Below are positions 47,503-59,780 of a DNA stretch of 64,000 bases, piece after piece. Source of the stretch: Cryobacterium suzukii (GTDB lineage Bacteria > Actinomycetota > Actinomycetes > Actinomycetales > Microbacteriaceae); NCBI RefSeq assembly GCF_004403185.1, contig NZ_SOHJ01000002.1:456181-520180 (forward strand). The letters run 5' to 3'. The translations under genes were made by a program, and so were the position numbers. The notes under the pieces are model-generated. The model saw nothing but the letters and a program-made list of their open reading frames with translations, had not been told where the DNA came from and did not search any database. The stretch's first letter is position 1. Every line of letters begins with the position of its first letter.

Positions 47503-48957
47503 ATGACAATCGCAACGACCGAACGGGCACCCAAGCAGGTCGCCATCAACGACATTGGATCTGCTGAAGACTTTCTTGCCGCGGTCGAAAAGACTCTGAA
47601 ATTCTTCAACGACGGAGACCTCATCGAGGGCACCGTCGTGAAGATCGACCGCGACGAGGTTCTCCTCGACGTTGGGTACAAGACCGAGGGTGTCATTCCC
47701 TCCCGCGAACTTTCCATCAAGCACGACGTTGACCCCTCCGAGGTTGTCAAGGTCGGCGACCTGGTCGAGGCCCTCGTTCTTCAGAAAGAAGACAAAGAAG
47801 GCCGCCTCATCCTCTCCAAGAAGCGCGCTCAGTACGAGCGTGCATGGGGCGACGTTGAGAAGATCAAGGAGTCCGACGGTGTTGTCACCGGTTCGGTCAT
47901 CGAGGTCGTCAAGGGTGGACTCATCGTCGACATCGGCCTGCGTGGCTTCCTGCCCGCATCGCTCATCGAGCTTCGCCGCGTTCGCGACCTGACCCCGTAC
48001 CTGGGCCAGGAGATCGAAGCCAAGATCCTCGAACTCGACAAGAACCGCAACAACGTTGTGCTGTCGCGCCGCGCCCTGCTCGAGCAGACGCAGAGCGAAA
48101 GCCGCACCACGTTCCTCAACAACCTCCAGAAGGGACAGGTCCGCAAGGGCGTCGTCTCCTCGATCGTCAACTTCGGAGCGTTCGTCGACCTCGGCGGCGT
48201 CGATGGTCTGGTTCACGTTTCCGAGCTCAGCTGGAAGCACATTGAGCACGCCAGCGAGGTCGTTGAAGTTGGCCAGGAAGTCACCGTCGAGATCCTCGAA
48301 GTTGACCTCGAGCGCGAGCGCGTCTCGTTGTCGCTCAAGGCAACGCAGGAAGACCCGTGGCAGGTCTTCGCCCGCACCCACGCCATCGGCCAGGTTGCAC
48401 CGGGTAAGGTCACCAAGCTCGTTCCGTTCGGCGCGTTCGTTCGCGTTGCCGAGGGCATCGAGGGCCTCGTGCACATCAGCGAGCTCTCCGGCAAGCACGT
48501 CGAGCTCGCCGAGCAGGTTGTCTCGGTCGGCGACGAGGTCTTCGTCAAGGTCATCGACATCGACCTCGAGCGTCGCCGCATCTCGTTGAGCCTCAAGCAG
48601 GCCAACGATGGCGTCGACCCCGACGGCACCGAGTTCGACCCGGCGCTCTACGGAATGCTCACCGAGTACGACGACAAGGGCCAGTACAAGTACCCCGAAG
48701 GCTTCGACTCCGAGACCAACGAGTGGCGCGAAGGCTTTGACGAGCAGCGCGAAAAGTGGGAGCAGGACTACGCTGCTGCCCAGGCTCGCTGGGAAGCCCA
48801 CAAGAAGCAGGTTTCGACCGCGAACGACGAGATCGCTGCCCCCAGCGACGTCGCACCGGCCGGATCGGCCTTCTCGAGCGAGTCGGCTGGCGCCGGCACG
48901 CTCGCCGACGACGAAGCACTCGCGGCTCTCCGCGAGAAGCTCTCCGGCGGCAACTAG
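47503..48957 (+). CDS. rpsA: 30S ribosomal protein S1
   Basis: S1 binds mRNA at the ribosome. The 484-residue actinobacterial form has four S1 (OB-fold) domains, starting near residues 36, 122, 207 and 294 (for example GDLIEGTVVKIDRDEVLLDVG and GQVRKGVVSSIVNFGAFVDLGG). An acidic and aromatic C-terminal tail follows. ATG 47503 has CTGGAG 12 bases upstream and gives the usual N-terminus; the frame is open further upstream to 47380 but lacks support. Typical neighbours polA and coaE flank it. Confidence 0.96.
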   Translation: MTIATTERAPKQVAINDIGSAEDFLAAVEKTLKFFNDGDLIEGTVVKIDRDEVLLDVGYKTEGVIPSRELSIKHDVDPSEVVKVGDLVEALVLQKEDKEGRLILSKKRAQYERAWGDVEKIKESDGVVTGSVIEVVKGGLIVDIGLRGFLPASLIELRRVRDLTPYLGQEIEAKILELDKNRNNVVLSRRALLEQTQSESRTTFLNNLQKGQVRKGVVSSIVNFGAFVDLGGVDGLVHVSELSWKHIEHASEVVEVGQEVTVEILEVDLERERVSLSLKATQEDPWQVFARTHAIGQVAPGKVTKLVPFGAFVRVAEGIEGLVHISELSGKHVELAEQVVSVGDEVFVKVIDIDLERRRISLSLKQANDGVDPDGTEFDPALYGMLTEYDDKGQYKYPEGFDSETNEWREGFDEQREKWEQDYAAAQARWEAHKKQVSTANDEIAAPSDVAPAGSAFSSESAGAGTLADDEALAALREKLSGGN

Positions 48958-48977
48958 CACCAAGCTTCATCCTCAAC

Positions 48978-49011
48978 AGCGGGCTGCATCCTTCGGGATG
49001 CGGCCCGCTTT
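48978..49011 (+). terminator. Intrinsic terminator of rpsA
   Basis: A 14-bp stem with one T-G pair (AGCGGGCTGCATCC with GGATGCGGCCCGCT), a TTCG tetraloop and a short T-run. It starts 21 bases after the stop. Confidence 0.85.
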
Positions 49012-49303
49012 GTCGTACAGCCGATGGGTCGGACACCGGTGGTTGACGCAACGACCGCGGTTGAGCCGGATTCCGGACTCTACTGAACATCCCTCGCGGT
49101 CGCGGTGGTGGTTGTGCGCGGGCTGACCGTGGGACTCTGGACACTTCGTGCTATACCTGATAGTGAGGATATTTTCTCCTCTTTAGCGCGTCCCGATATC
49201 TTCGGGATTGCCGCACCTCCAACTTCCCCAAGAAAACCTGTTTTCTGGATGAATTAGCCCGTGCACACCAGTTCCACGAATCACAGCCCCATCGGAGCAT
49301 TTC
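49012..49303. other. Non-coding gap before the degenerate response regulator
   Basis: No gene is supported here. It holds two small dyads: TCCCGA-TATCT-TCGGGA (49191-49207) and AGAAAA-CCTG-TTTTCT (49231-49246). Together they would form a leader with two hairpins if transcription starts near the TATACC at about 49152. The region from 49140 onward is more AT-rich than its surroundings. Confidence 0.45.
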
Positions 49304-49813
49304 ATGAAAAGTTTTCGTCCCTCAGACAACGGCGGCACGGGCGGCGACGCTGCCTTCGACGCAGCGCCGTCCAGCCTCGACGAGGCAATCGTCAGCACCA
49401 ACACCGCGGCGAGCCACTCGACGGCGCTCGTCGTCGAGAACGACCCCAAATCGGCCGAGCTCTTGCGGCTGCTCCTGGAGACAGACGGATTTCGGGTAAT
49501 CACGGTTGCGGGCGGCGAGGAAGCTCTCGATATCGCTCGTCGTGTTCCGCTCTGCCTGATCACTCTCGAGGTGCACCTTCCCGGAATGGACGGTTGGAAA
49601 TTCCTGCTGAAGCTGCAAGATTCGCTGGGGCTGGCATCCGCACCGGTCATTGTTATCAGTGGACGGACGGACATGGGCATGGCGCTGAGCCGGGGGGCTG
49701 CTGCCGTCTTGGAGAAACCGCTCCAGCAGGCCGAGCTGCAGACTTCCCTCACCCTGCTGGGTCTCCGCAGCAATGAGGCGCTCCTGGCCGAGATTCAACG
49801 ACCCCTCGGATAA
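49304..49813 (+). CDS. Stand-alone receiver-domain protein with Glu at the phospho site
   Basis: A 169-residue protein: a disordered N-terminal 38 residues, then a receiver (CheY-like) fold of about 120 residues with no output domain. Compared with the family, the acidic pair reads Glu45-Asn46 (VVENDP), the phospho-acceptor Asp is replaced by Glu89 (ITLEVHLPGMDGW), Ser119 stands for Thr/Ser, and Lys138 (EKPL) is kept. It therefore probably cannot be phosphorylated normally and may act as a constitutively active or ligand-bound pseudo-receiver. GGAG lies 7 bases before ATG 49304. No kinase is nearby. Confidence 0.8.
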   Translation: MKSFRPSDNGGTGGDAAFDAAPSSLDEAIVSTNTAASHSTALVVENDPKSAELLRLLLETDGFRVITVAGGEEALDIARRVPLCLITLEVHLPGMDGWKFLLKLQDSLGLASAPVIVISGRTDMGMALSRGAAAVLEKPLQQAELQTSLTLLGLRSNEALLAEIQRPLG

Positions 49814-49883
49814 GTCGATGCCCGCCGTCCTGTTTCGGTGCCTGCGGGTCGCATCCGCTCCTCACGCGCGGCAGTACAGCGGA

Positions 49884-49889
49884 TAGCAT
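49884..49889 (+). promoter_or_regulatory. -10 box (TAGCAT) of coaE
   Basis: TAGCAT ends six bases before ATG 49896, implying a leaderless coaE mRNA. Confidence 0.55.
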
Positions 49890-49895
49890 GGCGGA

Positions 49896-50543
49896 ATGTA
49901 TTTGATTGGACTGACCGGCGGAATCGCCTCGGGCAAGAGCACCGTGGCCAAGCGCCTTGCCTTCTGGGGCGCCGTCGGGATCGACGCCGACCAGCTGGCT
50001 CGTGAAGTGGTCGAACCCGGCACCCCCGGCCTCGCCGCGATTGCCGCCGAGTTCGGCGACACGATCCTGCTGCCGGATGGCACGTTAAATCGACCAGCGC
50101 TGGGCGCCATCATTTTTTCCGACGCGAGCCGGAGGGAGCGGCTGAACGCCATCACGCATCCGGCTGTACGACGACTCACCCGCGACCGGGTCGCCGCCGC
50201 GGGTGCCGCCGACCCGCACGTCATCGTTGTGTACGACGTTCCGCTCCTGGCCGAGGCCGTCGCTGGCGGTCTGGTCAGCTTTGATCTGATCGTTGTCGTG
50301 CACGCAGATGCTGTGACCCGAATCGAGCGCATGGTGGAGTTACGTGGACTGACGCGTGAAGAAGCTACCCACCGCATTGCCGCGCAGGCCAGTGATGCGG
50401 ACCGCCTCGCCCTGGCCGACGTCGTCATCGATAACGACGGCACGCTCGAGGCGACTCTGGCTCAGGTCGACGACCTGTGGACTCGCGTACGGGCGGACGA
50501 AGCTCGCATGGTCGAAGAGACCGACGGCACCCGCACGCCGTAG
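49896..50543 (+). CDS. coaE: Dephospho-CoA kinase
   Basis: CoaE phosphorylates dephospho-CoA, the last step of CoA synthesis. The 215-residue P-loop kinase shows IGLTGGIASGKSTVAKRL, the substrate Asp in GIDADQLAREVVEPGTPG, and the ERLNAITHPAVR and DVPLLAEA segments. Some actinobacterial CoaE proteins have a C-terminal UPF0157 domain; this one does not. It lies in the usual order rpsA-coaE-uvrB. Confidence 0.96.
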   Translation: MYLIGLTGGIASGKSTVAKRLAFWGAVGIDADQLAREVVEPGTPGLAAIAAEFGDTILLPDGTLNRPALGAIIFSDASRRERLNAITHPAVRRLTRDRVAAAGAADPHVIVVYDVPLLAEAVAGGLVSFDLIVVVHADAVTRIERMVELRGLTREEATHRIAAQASDADRLALADVVIDNDGTLEATLAQVDDLWTRVRADEARMVEETDGTRTP

Positions 50544-50578
50544 TCGACCCTCGGAGGCTGACTGTCAGACCCCCTTTG

Positions 50579-50584
50579 TAGAAT
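50579..50584 (+). promoter_or_regulatory. -10 box (TAGAAT) of uvrB
   Basis: TAGAAT ends six bases before ATG 50591, implying a leaderless uvrB mRNA. I saw no actinobacterial LexA box (GAAC-4-GTTC) in the 47-base gap. Confidence 0.6.
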
Positions 50585-50590
50585 GACAGC

Positions 50591-52654
50591 ATGGAACCTA
50601 CGCGCTCTGTGAACCCGTTTGAAGTGGTCAGTGAGTACACCCCGAGCGGCGATCAGCCGTCCGCCATCGCCGACCTCACCGCCCGCATCAATGCCGGCGA
50701 AACCGACATCGTTCTGCTGGGAGCCACCGGCACCGGCAAGTCGGCCACGACCGCCTGGCTGATCGAGCAGGTGCAACGCCCAACGCTCGTCCTGGCCCAC
50801 AACAAGACTCTCGCGGCCCAGCTGGTCAACGAATTTCGCGACCTCATGCCGAACAACGCGGTGGAATACTTCGTCTCCTACTACGACTATTACCAGCCAG
50901 AGGCCTACGTTCCGCAAACGGATACGTTCATCGAGAAAGACTCCTCGATCAATGAAGAGGTGGAACGGCTGCGGCACTCCACCACCAATTCGCTGCTGAG
51001 CCGCCGCGACGTCATCGTGGTGTCCACCGTGTCGTGCATCTACGGGCTCGGCACGCCGCAAGGCTATCTCGACGCCATGATCGCGCTGCAGGTAGGCCAG
51101 AAAGTCAGCCGCGACTGGTTGGTGCGCAAATTCGTCGCCATGCAATACAAGCGCAACGATGTCGATTTTTCGAGAGGCAATTTTCGAGTGCGCGGCGACA
51201 CGATCGAGATCATCCCAATGTACGAAGAGCTCGCTATTCGCATCGAGTTGTTCGGCGATGAGATTGAGGGGCTCTACAGCCTGCATCCGCTCACCGGCGA
51301 CATCGTCAAGAAACTCGACGCCGTCTCGGTCTTTCCCGGGTCGCACTATGTCGCAAGCGACGACGTCATGCGCCGTGCCATCGGCACCATCGAGATCGAA
51401 CTTGCCGACCGGCTGGAGGTTCTGGAGCGCGAGGGCAAGCTGCTTGAAGCCCAGCGGTTGCGTATGCGCACCACCTTCGACCTCGAGATGATGGAGCAGA
51501 TCGGCTTCTGCTCCGGCATCGAAAACTATTCCCGTCACATCGATGCGCGTGAGCCGGGGGAGGCTCCGCACTGCCTGCTCGACTATTTTCCCGACGACTT
51601 TCTCATGGTCATCGATGAGTCGCACGTGACCGTGCCGCAGATCGGCGCCATGTACGAGGGGGACTCCTCGCGTAAGCGCACCCTGGTCGACCACGGCTTT
51701 CGGCTGCCGAGCGCGCTCGACAACCGACCGCTCAAGTTCAACGAATTCAAGAACCGGGTCGGTCAGACCGTGTATCTGTCGGCCACGCCGGGTAAGTACG
51801 AGATGGGCATAGCGGATGGCATCGTCGAACAGATCATCCGCCCGACCGGCTTGATCGACCCACAGATCATCGTCAAGCCGAGCGCCGGGCAGATCGACGA
51901 CCTGCTCGAAGAGATCAAGAAGCGCACCGAGCGCAATGAACGCGTGCTCGTCACGACGCTCACCAAGAAAATGGCTGAGAACCTCACCGACTTCCTCACC
52001 GAAGCCGGGGTACGCGTGCGCTACCTGCATTCCGACGTCGACACGTTGCGCCGGGTGGAACTGCTCACCGAGCTGCGCGCGGGCATCTACGACGTGCTGG
52101 TCGGTATTAACCTGCTGCGCGAGGGCCTCGACCTGCCCGAGGTGTCCCTCGTTGCCATCCTCGACGCCGACAAAGAAGGGTTTCTGCGCTCCGCCACGTC
52201 GCTCATCCAAACCATCGGGCGAGCCGCCCGAAACGTGTCCGGCGAGGTACACATGTATGCCGACCGGCTGACGGCATCCATGGAGAAAGCGATCGACGAG
52301 ACCGACCGTCGCCGCGAGAAGCAGGTGGCCTACAACACGCTGCACGGAATAGACCCGACGCCGCTGCGCAAACGCATTGGTGATATCACCGAGGCCCTGG
52401 CCCGTGAGGAGGCCGACACCGCCGAACTACTGGCCGGCCGCGATGCCCGGCGCAAGAGTTCCACTCCTAACCGACGGGTCGGCCTGGCCGCGAACGGCGC
52501 CAACGACCTCGAATCGATCATCGCCGACCTTAACTCGCAGATGCTCGAGGCTGCCGGGGAGCTGAAGTTCGAGCTTGCCGCGCGCCTGCGCGATGAGCTC
52601 TCCGAGCTTAAGCGCGAGCTGCGGCAGATGGAGAAGGCCGGCCACCTGCAGTAG
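50591..52654 (+). CDS. uvrB: Excinuclease ABC subunit B
   Basis: UvrB is the damage-verifying ATPase of nucleotide-excision repair. The 687 residues show Walker [15 protein letters not shown], the TYPYDY-like beta-hairpin ([18 protein letters not shown]), the helicase motifs [12 protein letters not shown] and [13 protein letters not shown], and a C-terminal UVR motif ([16 protein letters not shown]) that contacts UvrC. A leaderless promoter precedes it. A perfect dyad follows it. Confidence 0.98.
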   Translation: MEPTRSVNPFEVVSEYTPSGDQPSAIADLTARINAGETDIVLLGATGTGKSATTAWLIEQVQRPTLVLAHNKTLAAQLVNEFRDLMPNNAVEYFVSYYDYYQPEAYVPQTDTFIEKDSSINEEVERLRHSTTNSLLSRRDVIVVSTVSCIYGLGTPQGYLDAMIALQVGQKVSRDWLVRKFVAMQYKRNDVDFSRGNFRVRGDTIEIIPMYEELAIRIELFGDEIEGLYSLHPLTGDIVKKLDAVSVFPGSHYVASDDVMRRAIGTIEIELADRLEVLEREGKLLEAQRLRMRTTFDLEMMEQIGFCSGIENYSRHIDAREPGEAPHCLLDYFPDDFLMVIDESHVTVPQIGAMYEGDSSRKRTLVDHGFRLPSALDNRPLKFNEFKNRVGQTVYLSATPGKYEMGIADGIVEQIIRPTGLIDPQIIVKPSAGQIDDLLEEIKKRTERNERVLVTTLTKKMAENLTDFLTEAGVRVRYLHSDVDTLRRVELLTELRAGIYDVLVGINLLREGLDLPEVSLVAILDADKEGFLRSATSLIQTIGRAARNVSGEVHMYADRLTASMEKAIDETDRRREKQVAYNTLHGIDPTPLRKRIGDITEALAREEADTAELLAGRDARRKSSTPNRRVGLAANGANDLESIIADLNSQMLEAAGELKFELAARLRDELSELKRELRQMEKAGHLQ

Positions 52655-52697
52655 CGCGGCTCCACGCGTCGAATCGCACCGTCACGGCACGTGTTAG

Positions 52698-52733
52698 GGA
52701 CCGCGGCACCCGTTCTTAGGACTGCCGCGGTCC
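52698..52733. terminator. 11-bp inverted repeat after uvrB
   Basis: GGACCGCGGCA and TGCCGCGGTCC flank a 14-base loop, 43 bases after the uvrB stop. There is no T-run. It may end uvrB transcription or mark a separate element in the 199-base gap before uvrA. Confidence 0.5.
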
Positions 52734-52841
52734 TCAACGAGTGCCGCCAGCTGACTATATGCATACGCTCTAACAACAACCGGGTAACCGTGTGTTCGCT
52801 CTCGGCGGCAGCCGTTGTACAGCAGTGTCGGTGGCGTTGCA

Positions 52842-52847
52842 TAGACT
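52842..52847 (+). promoter_or_regulatory. -10 box (TAGACT) of uvrA
   Basis: TAGACT ends six bases before GTG 52854, giving a leaderless uvrA mRNA. A GAACACACGGTT stretch on the reverse strand at about 52786-52797 is only a poor match to a LexA box. Confidence 0.6.
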
Positions 52848-52853
52848 CGATAG

Positions 52854-55721
<2,868 letters not shown>

Positions 55722-55734
55722 GCGGCCGAACGGC

Positions 55735-57636
55735 ATGTCTGACGCGCTGAGCTATCGTCCGAAAACGGGCGAGATTCCGACGTCCCCCGGCGTGTACCGG
55801 TTTCGCGACGCGACCGGACGCATCCTCTATGTCGGCAAGGCTAAAAACCTGCGCGCCCGGCTGAGCAATTACTTCGCTCCGCTGCACAGCCTGCACGAAC
55901 GCACCCGGCGCATGGTGACCACCGCGACCGGGGTCGAGTGGACGGTCGTCGGCACCGAGGTCGAAGCGTTGCAGCTTGAGTGGATGTGGATCAACGAGTT
56001 CGATCCGCCGTTCAACGTGCAGTTCAAGGACGATAAGTCCTATCCGTATCTCGCCGTCACCCTGGGCGACGAGGCGCCGCGTGCTCTGGTCACTCGCACC
56101 GAGGGCATCAAGGGTGCTCGCTATTTTGGTCCGTACCCCAAGGTGTGGGCGGTACACGAAACCATTGAACTCATGCTCAAGGCTTTCCCCATCCGCACCT
56201 GCAACAACGCCAATTACAAGCGGGCGATGCAGAGCGGTAAGCCATGTTTCGCCGGCCAGATAGGGCGCTGCTTCGGCCCCTGCTCCGGCTTGGTTTCGAT
56301 GGAGGATCACCGAAAAATCGTCAACGAATTCGTGAGCTTCATGGGCAGTCACGACAAGAAACTCATCAACGAGCTCACCCAGGAGATGAAAGACGCAGCG
56401 TCCGCGCAACAGTACGAAATCGCCGGCAAACGGCGCGATCAGGTGCGGGCACTCAACGCCGTCCTTGAAAAGAGCGCCGTCGTGCTGCGCGACAACGTCG
56501 ACATCGACCTGTTCGCCATCGAGCAAGACGAGTTGGCGGCGGCCGTGCAGTTGTTCATCGTGCGCGGCGGACGTATCCGCGGCGTGCGCGGGTGGATGGT
56601 CGACAAGGAGCTCGACGTCACCATGAGTGAACTCATCGACTCCATGATGCAGACGGCCTACAACCATGACGCGTTGCCGCCGCGCGAAATCGTGCTCCCC
56701 GAGCTGCCAGAAGACGCGGAGGCCCTCGAGGCGTGGCTAGCTGACCTGGCCGGTCGCAAGGTGCGACTCGTTGCCGCCCAGCGCGGTGAAAAGGCGGCTC
56801 TGCTCGTAACAGCGAGCAACAACGCCAAGCAGGCGCTGATGCTATACAAAACCCGTCGCAGTTCAGACTTCGTCGCACGTTCCAAGGCCCTGGAAGATAT
56901 TCAGGACGCCCTCGAGATGCCGGATGCTCCGTTGCGCATGGAGTGCTACGACGTGTCGCACCTGAGCGGCACCAATATTGTCGCGTCTATGGTCGTCTTC
57001 GAAGACGGGTTGCCCCGCAAAGACGAATACCGACGGTTCAACATTCCGGAATCTACCGACGACACCGACTCGATATATCAGATTCTCACACGACGCCTCG
57101 CCTACCTGAAACCAGATCCCGTTACTGCGGATGCATCAAACCCCGCGCCCGGCGCCCCCGAAATAAGCGACATCGGCCAGGTCGAGCAGAAGCGCGCCAA
57201 ATTCAAGTACCTGCCAAACCTGCTCATCGTCGACGGCGGCCAGCCGCAGGTGGCCGCCGCCAAACGTGCCCTGGCCGAATCGGGCGTGACCGGAATCCAA
57301 CTGTGCGGGATCGCCAAGCGGCTCGAAGAAATCTGGCTGCCCGACTCCGACTACCCGGTGATTCTGCCCCGCAACAGTGACGCGCTGTTTTTAATCCAGC
57401 GCATCCGCGACGAAGCCCACCGGTTCGCCATCACTCACCAGCGCATTCGCCGCAAGAAGGATATCTCCTCGATTTTGGGTGAGATCGCGGGGCTAGGGCC
57501 GGCCCGGGTAAAAGTTTTGTTGCAACATTTCGGTTCGGTAGCGCGCCTCAAGGTGGCTTCGGTGGCGGAAATAGCGGATGTCCGCGGCATCGGCCCGGTC
57601 CTGGCCGAGTCCATCTACGCCCATCTGCGCGCCTGA
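55735..57636 (+). CDS. uvrC: Excinuclease ABC subunit C
   Basis: UvrC makes both incisions in excision repair. The 633 residues contain the GIY-YIG nuclease ([20 protein letters not shown]), a cysteine-containing region ([15 protein letters not shown]), the UVR motif that binds UvrB (about 206-235), the RNase H-like nuclease ([13 protein letters not shown] with its Asp) and two C-terminal helix-hairpin-helix motifs ([15 protein letters not shown] and [14 protein letters not shown]). It follows uvrA closely and leads into rapZ and whiA, the conserved actinobacterial order. Confidence 0.97.
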   Translation: MSDALSYRPKTGEIPTSPGVYRFRDATGRILYVGKAKNLRARLSNYFAPLHSLHERTRRMVTTATGVEWTVVGTEVEALQLEWMWINEFDPPFNVQFKDDKSYPYLAVTLGDEAPRALVTRTEGIKGARYFGPYPKVWAVHETIELMLKAFPIRTCNNANYKRAMQSGKPCFAGQIGRCFGPCSGLVSMEDHRKIVNEFVSFMGSHDKKLINELTQEMKDAASAQQYEIAGKRRDQVRALNAVLEKSAVVLRDNVDIDLFAIEQDELAAAVQLFIVRGGRIRGVRGWMVDKELDVTMSELIDSMMQTAYNHDALPPREIVLPELPEDAEALEAWLADLAGRKVRLVAAQRGEKAALLVTASNNAKQALMLYKTRRSSDFVARSKALEDIQDALEMPDAPLRMECYDVSHLSGTNIVASMVVFEDGLPRKDEYRRFNIPESTDDTDSIYQILTRRLAYLKPDPVTADASNPAPGAPEISDIGQVEQKRAKFKYLPNLLIVDGGQPQVAAAKRALAESGVTGIQLCGIAKRLEEIWLPDSDYPVILPRNSDALFLIQRIRDEAHRFAITHQRIRRKKDISSILGEIAGLGPARVKVLLQHFGSVARLKVASVAEIADVRGIGPVLAESIYAHLRA

Positions 57637-57664
57637 ACGAAACCCGAAACCGGCCAGCGCTCGG

Positions 57665-57670
57665 TAGGCT
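57665..57670 (+). promoter_or_regulatory. Possible -10 box (TAGGCT) of rapZ
   Basis: TAGGCT lies 39 bases before ATG 57710. The leader of about 33 bases has AAGGCGA as a plausible ribosome site, so unlike its neighbours rapZ would not be leaderless. Confidence 0.45.
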
Positions 57671-57709
57671 TGCTAGTCCATCAACTTCTCATTAAGGCGA
57701 TTTCCAAGA

Positions 57710-58585
57710 ATGACTACGGACCCCGACAAGCAGGAAGTGCTGATCGTCACGGGAATGTCCGGGGCGGGACGCTCCACCGTAGCCAACGCGTTGGAAGACC
57801 TGGACTGGTACGTCGTCGACAATCTTCCGCCGCAAATGCTGCGGCCCCTGGTCGATCTGGTCGAACGGGCTGGCACGAATTTGCCCAAGATCGCTGCCGT
57901 CGTGGATATTCGCGGCCGCGACCTGTTCGGTGATTTTCTCGAAACCGTGCAGCAGCTCCGTCGCAACACCCAGGTGCAGGTTATTTTTCTCGAGGCGAGG
58001 GACGACGCGCTCGTGCGCAGGTTTGAATCCGTGCGCCGGCCGCATCCGCTTCAAGGCGACGGCACCCTTCTCGACGGTATTTCAGCGGAGCGCTCTCGGC
58101 TGATTGCCGTTCGGGAATCGAGTGACCTCGTTGTAGACACCTCTGACCTCAACGTGCACCAGCTCGCGACGACGATCACCGAGCGGTTCGCGGCCGAGGG
58201 TCGCGCGGGGGTGCAGCTAACCATCATGAGCTTCGGCTTCAAATACGGCCTACCGACGGACGTCGATCTGGTCGCGGATGCCCGCTTTCTGCCGAACCCG
58301 TTCTGGATCCCCGAGTTGCGCGCGCACACCGGCGTCGAGCCGGAGGTGAGAGACTTTGTACTTGCTCAAACTGGTGCCCTCGATTTCATCGACCACTACG
58401 CCGCCGCCATGGCGCCGGTGTTGGCTGGCTACCAGCGCGAAAACAAACGACACGCCACCATCGGCATCGGCTGTACCGGAGGCAAGCACCGCTCTGTTGC
58501 TATGGCCAGGGAACTGGCCTCTCGGCTTGAAAAACTTCCCGGTGTCGCGGTCAATATCAAGGACCGCGACCTCGGACGCGAATAA
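57710..58585 (+). CDS. rapZ: RapZ-family nucleotide-binding protein
   Basis: A 291-residue RapZ/YvcJ-type P-loop protein. Walker A is TGMSGAGRSTVANAL, Walker B is YVVDNLPPQM, and the C-terminal half has the conserved SFGFKYGLP and GCTGGKHRSVAMA motifs. In enterobacteria RapZ is an RNA-binding adapter of amino-sugar control; in actinobacteria the role is less clear. It normally precedes yvcK and whiA, but here whiA follows directly. Confidence 0.95.
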   Translation: MTTDPDKQEVLIVTGMSGAGRSTVANALEDLDWYVVDNLPPQMLRPLVDLVERAGTNLPKIAAVVDIRGRDLFGDFLETVQQLRRNTQVQVIFLEARDDALVRRFESVRRPHPLQGDGTLLDGISAERSRLIAVRESSDLVVDTSDLNVHQLATTITERFAAEGRAGVQLTIMSFGFKYGLPTDVDLVADARFLPNPFWIPELRAHTGVEPEVRDFVLAQTGALDFIDHYAAAMAPVLAGYQRENKRHATIGIGCTGGKHRSVAMARELASRLEKLPGVAVNIKDRDLGRE

Positions 58586-58654
58586 GCGAGCCCGGGCGCA
58601 GCATCCAGCTCCCCAGGCTTTCACCACTCAGATGTAACGCAACTGATCAACAGA

Positions 58655-59656
58655 ATGGAAAAGCGATTGGCACTCACCGCCGACGTTAAAGATGAACTTT
58701 CGCGCGTGGAGGTCTCCAAGACCACCGTGCGCGCGGCCGAACTGGCCACAATTCTCCGGTTCTCCGGCGGATTACACATGATCAGCAGCCGCATCGCGAT
58801 CGAGTCCGAACTCGACACTGCCATCCTGGCTCGAAGGGTGCGCAAAGATCTCGCTGAACTTTATGGGGTACGCAGCGCACTGCAGGTCATCGCTGCCACC
58901 GGGATCCGTCAGTCCAGCCATTACCTCGTCCAGGTCATCGAGGGAGGCGAGACACTGGCGCGACAAACCGGCCTGCTGGATGCCCGCCGCCGCCCAATTC
59001 GCGGTCTGCCCAACCGTCTGACGACAGGCTCTAAAGAGGAAATCGCCGCCGTCTGGCGCGGCGCTTTCCTCGCCCACGGCACGCTGACCGATCCGGGCCG
59101 ATCAGCGGCGCTCGAAGTCGTTTGTCCCGGCAATGAGGCAGCCATGGCTCTCGTCGGAGCGGCCGGACGCCTCGGCGTCGCCGCCAAGGCGCGCGAGGTC
59201 CGGGGGGTGCACCGCGTCGTAATCCGTGATGGCGACGCCATTGGGGCCATGCTCGTGCACATGGGTGCCACCAATACGGTGCTCAACTGGGAAACCTTGC
59301 GCCAACGCCGCGAAGTGCGCGCCACTGCGAATCGATTGGTTAACTTTGACGACGCCAACCTGCGTCGCTCCGCCGAAGCAGCGGTCGCAGCCTGCGCCCG
59401 GGTGCAGCGAGCGATGGACATCCTCGGTGACGATATCCCCGAGCACCTGCGCTACGCGGGAGACCTGCGTCTTAACTTTCGTGACTCCAGTCTTGACGAA
59501 CTGGGGCACCACGCCGATCCGCCAATGACCAAGGACGCCGTCGCCGGCCGAATTCGACGCCTGCTCGCAATGGCAGACAAGAAGGCGGTCGAACTCGGCA
59601 TCGAAGGAACCGACGTCGGCTATCCGATTCACCCCGACGACTTAGCGCCCGTGTGA
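58655..59656 (+). CDS. whiA: WhiA sporulation/cell-division regulator homologue
   Basis: WhiA controls cell-division genes in actinobacteria and sporulation in Streptomyces. The 333-residue protein has an N-terminal degenerate LAGLIDADG-homing-endonuclease fold ([31 protein letters not shown]) and a C-terminal helix-turn-helix ([20 protein letters not shown]). The length and order after rapZ are standard. The ribosome site before ATG 58655 is weak. This organism need not sporulate; WhiA is retained in non-sporulating relatives. Confidence 0.96.
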   Translation: MEKRLALTADVKDELSRVEVSKTTVRAAELATILRFSGGLHMISSRIAIESELDTAILARRVRKDLAELYGVRSALQVIAATGIRQSSHYLVQVIEGGETLARQTGLLDARRRPIRGLPNRLTTGSKEEIAAVWRGAFLAHGTLTDPGRSAALEVVCPGNEAAMALVGAAGRLGVAAKAREVRGVHRVVIRDGDAIGAMLVHMGATNTVLNWETLRQRREVRATANRLVNFDDANLRRSAEAAVAACARVQRAMDILGDDIPEHLRYAGDLRLNFRDSSLDELGHHADPPMTKDAVAGRIRRLLAMADKKAVELGIEGTDVGYPIHPDDLAPV

Positions 59657-59712
59657 ATCGAACCATGATCGGGCGCGAGATCATGAATTCTGTGACTGCG
59701 AACGCGCGCGGT

Positions 59713-59718
59713 TAGACT
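59713..59718 (+). promoter_or_regulatory. -10 box (TAGACT) of sodA
   Basis: TAGACT lies 62 bases before ATG 59781, giving a leader of about 56 bases with a strong AAGGAG ribosome site near its end. Confidence 0.5.
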
Positions 59719-59780
59719 GGATTGTCGCTTACAACGCCGTCACACCAAGTGTGGTGGCACAACTCACAAGGAGATAAGTA

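Noticed and set aside
47476..48963. 495-residue open frame opposite rpsA
   Set aside because: It mirrors rpsA codon structure and has no recognisable domain.
52786..52797. LexA (SOS) box before uvrA
   Set aside because: GAACACACGGTT matches only one half of GAAC-4-GTTC.
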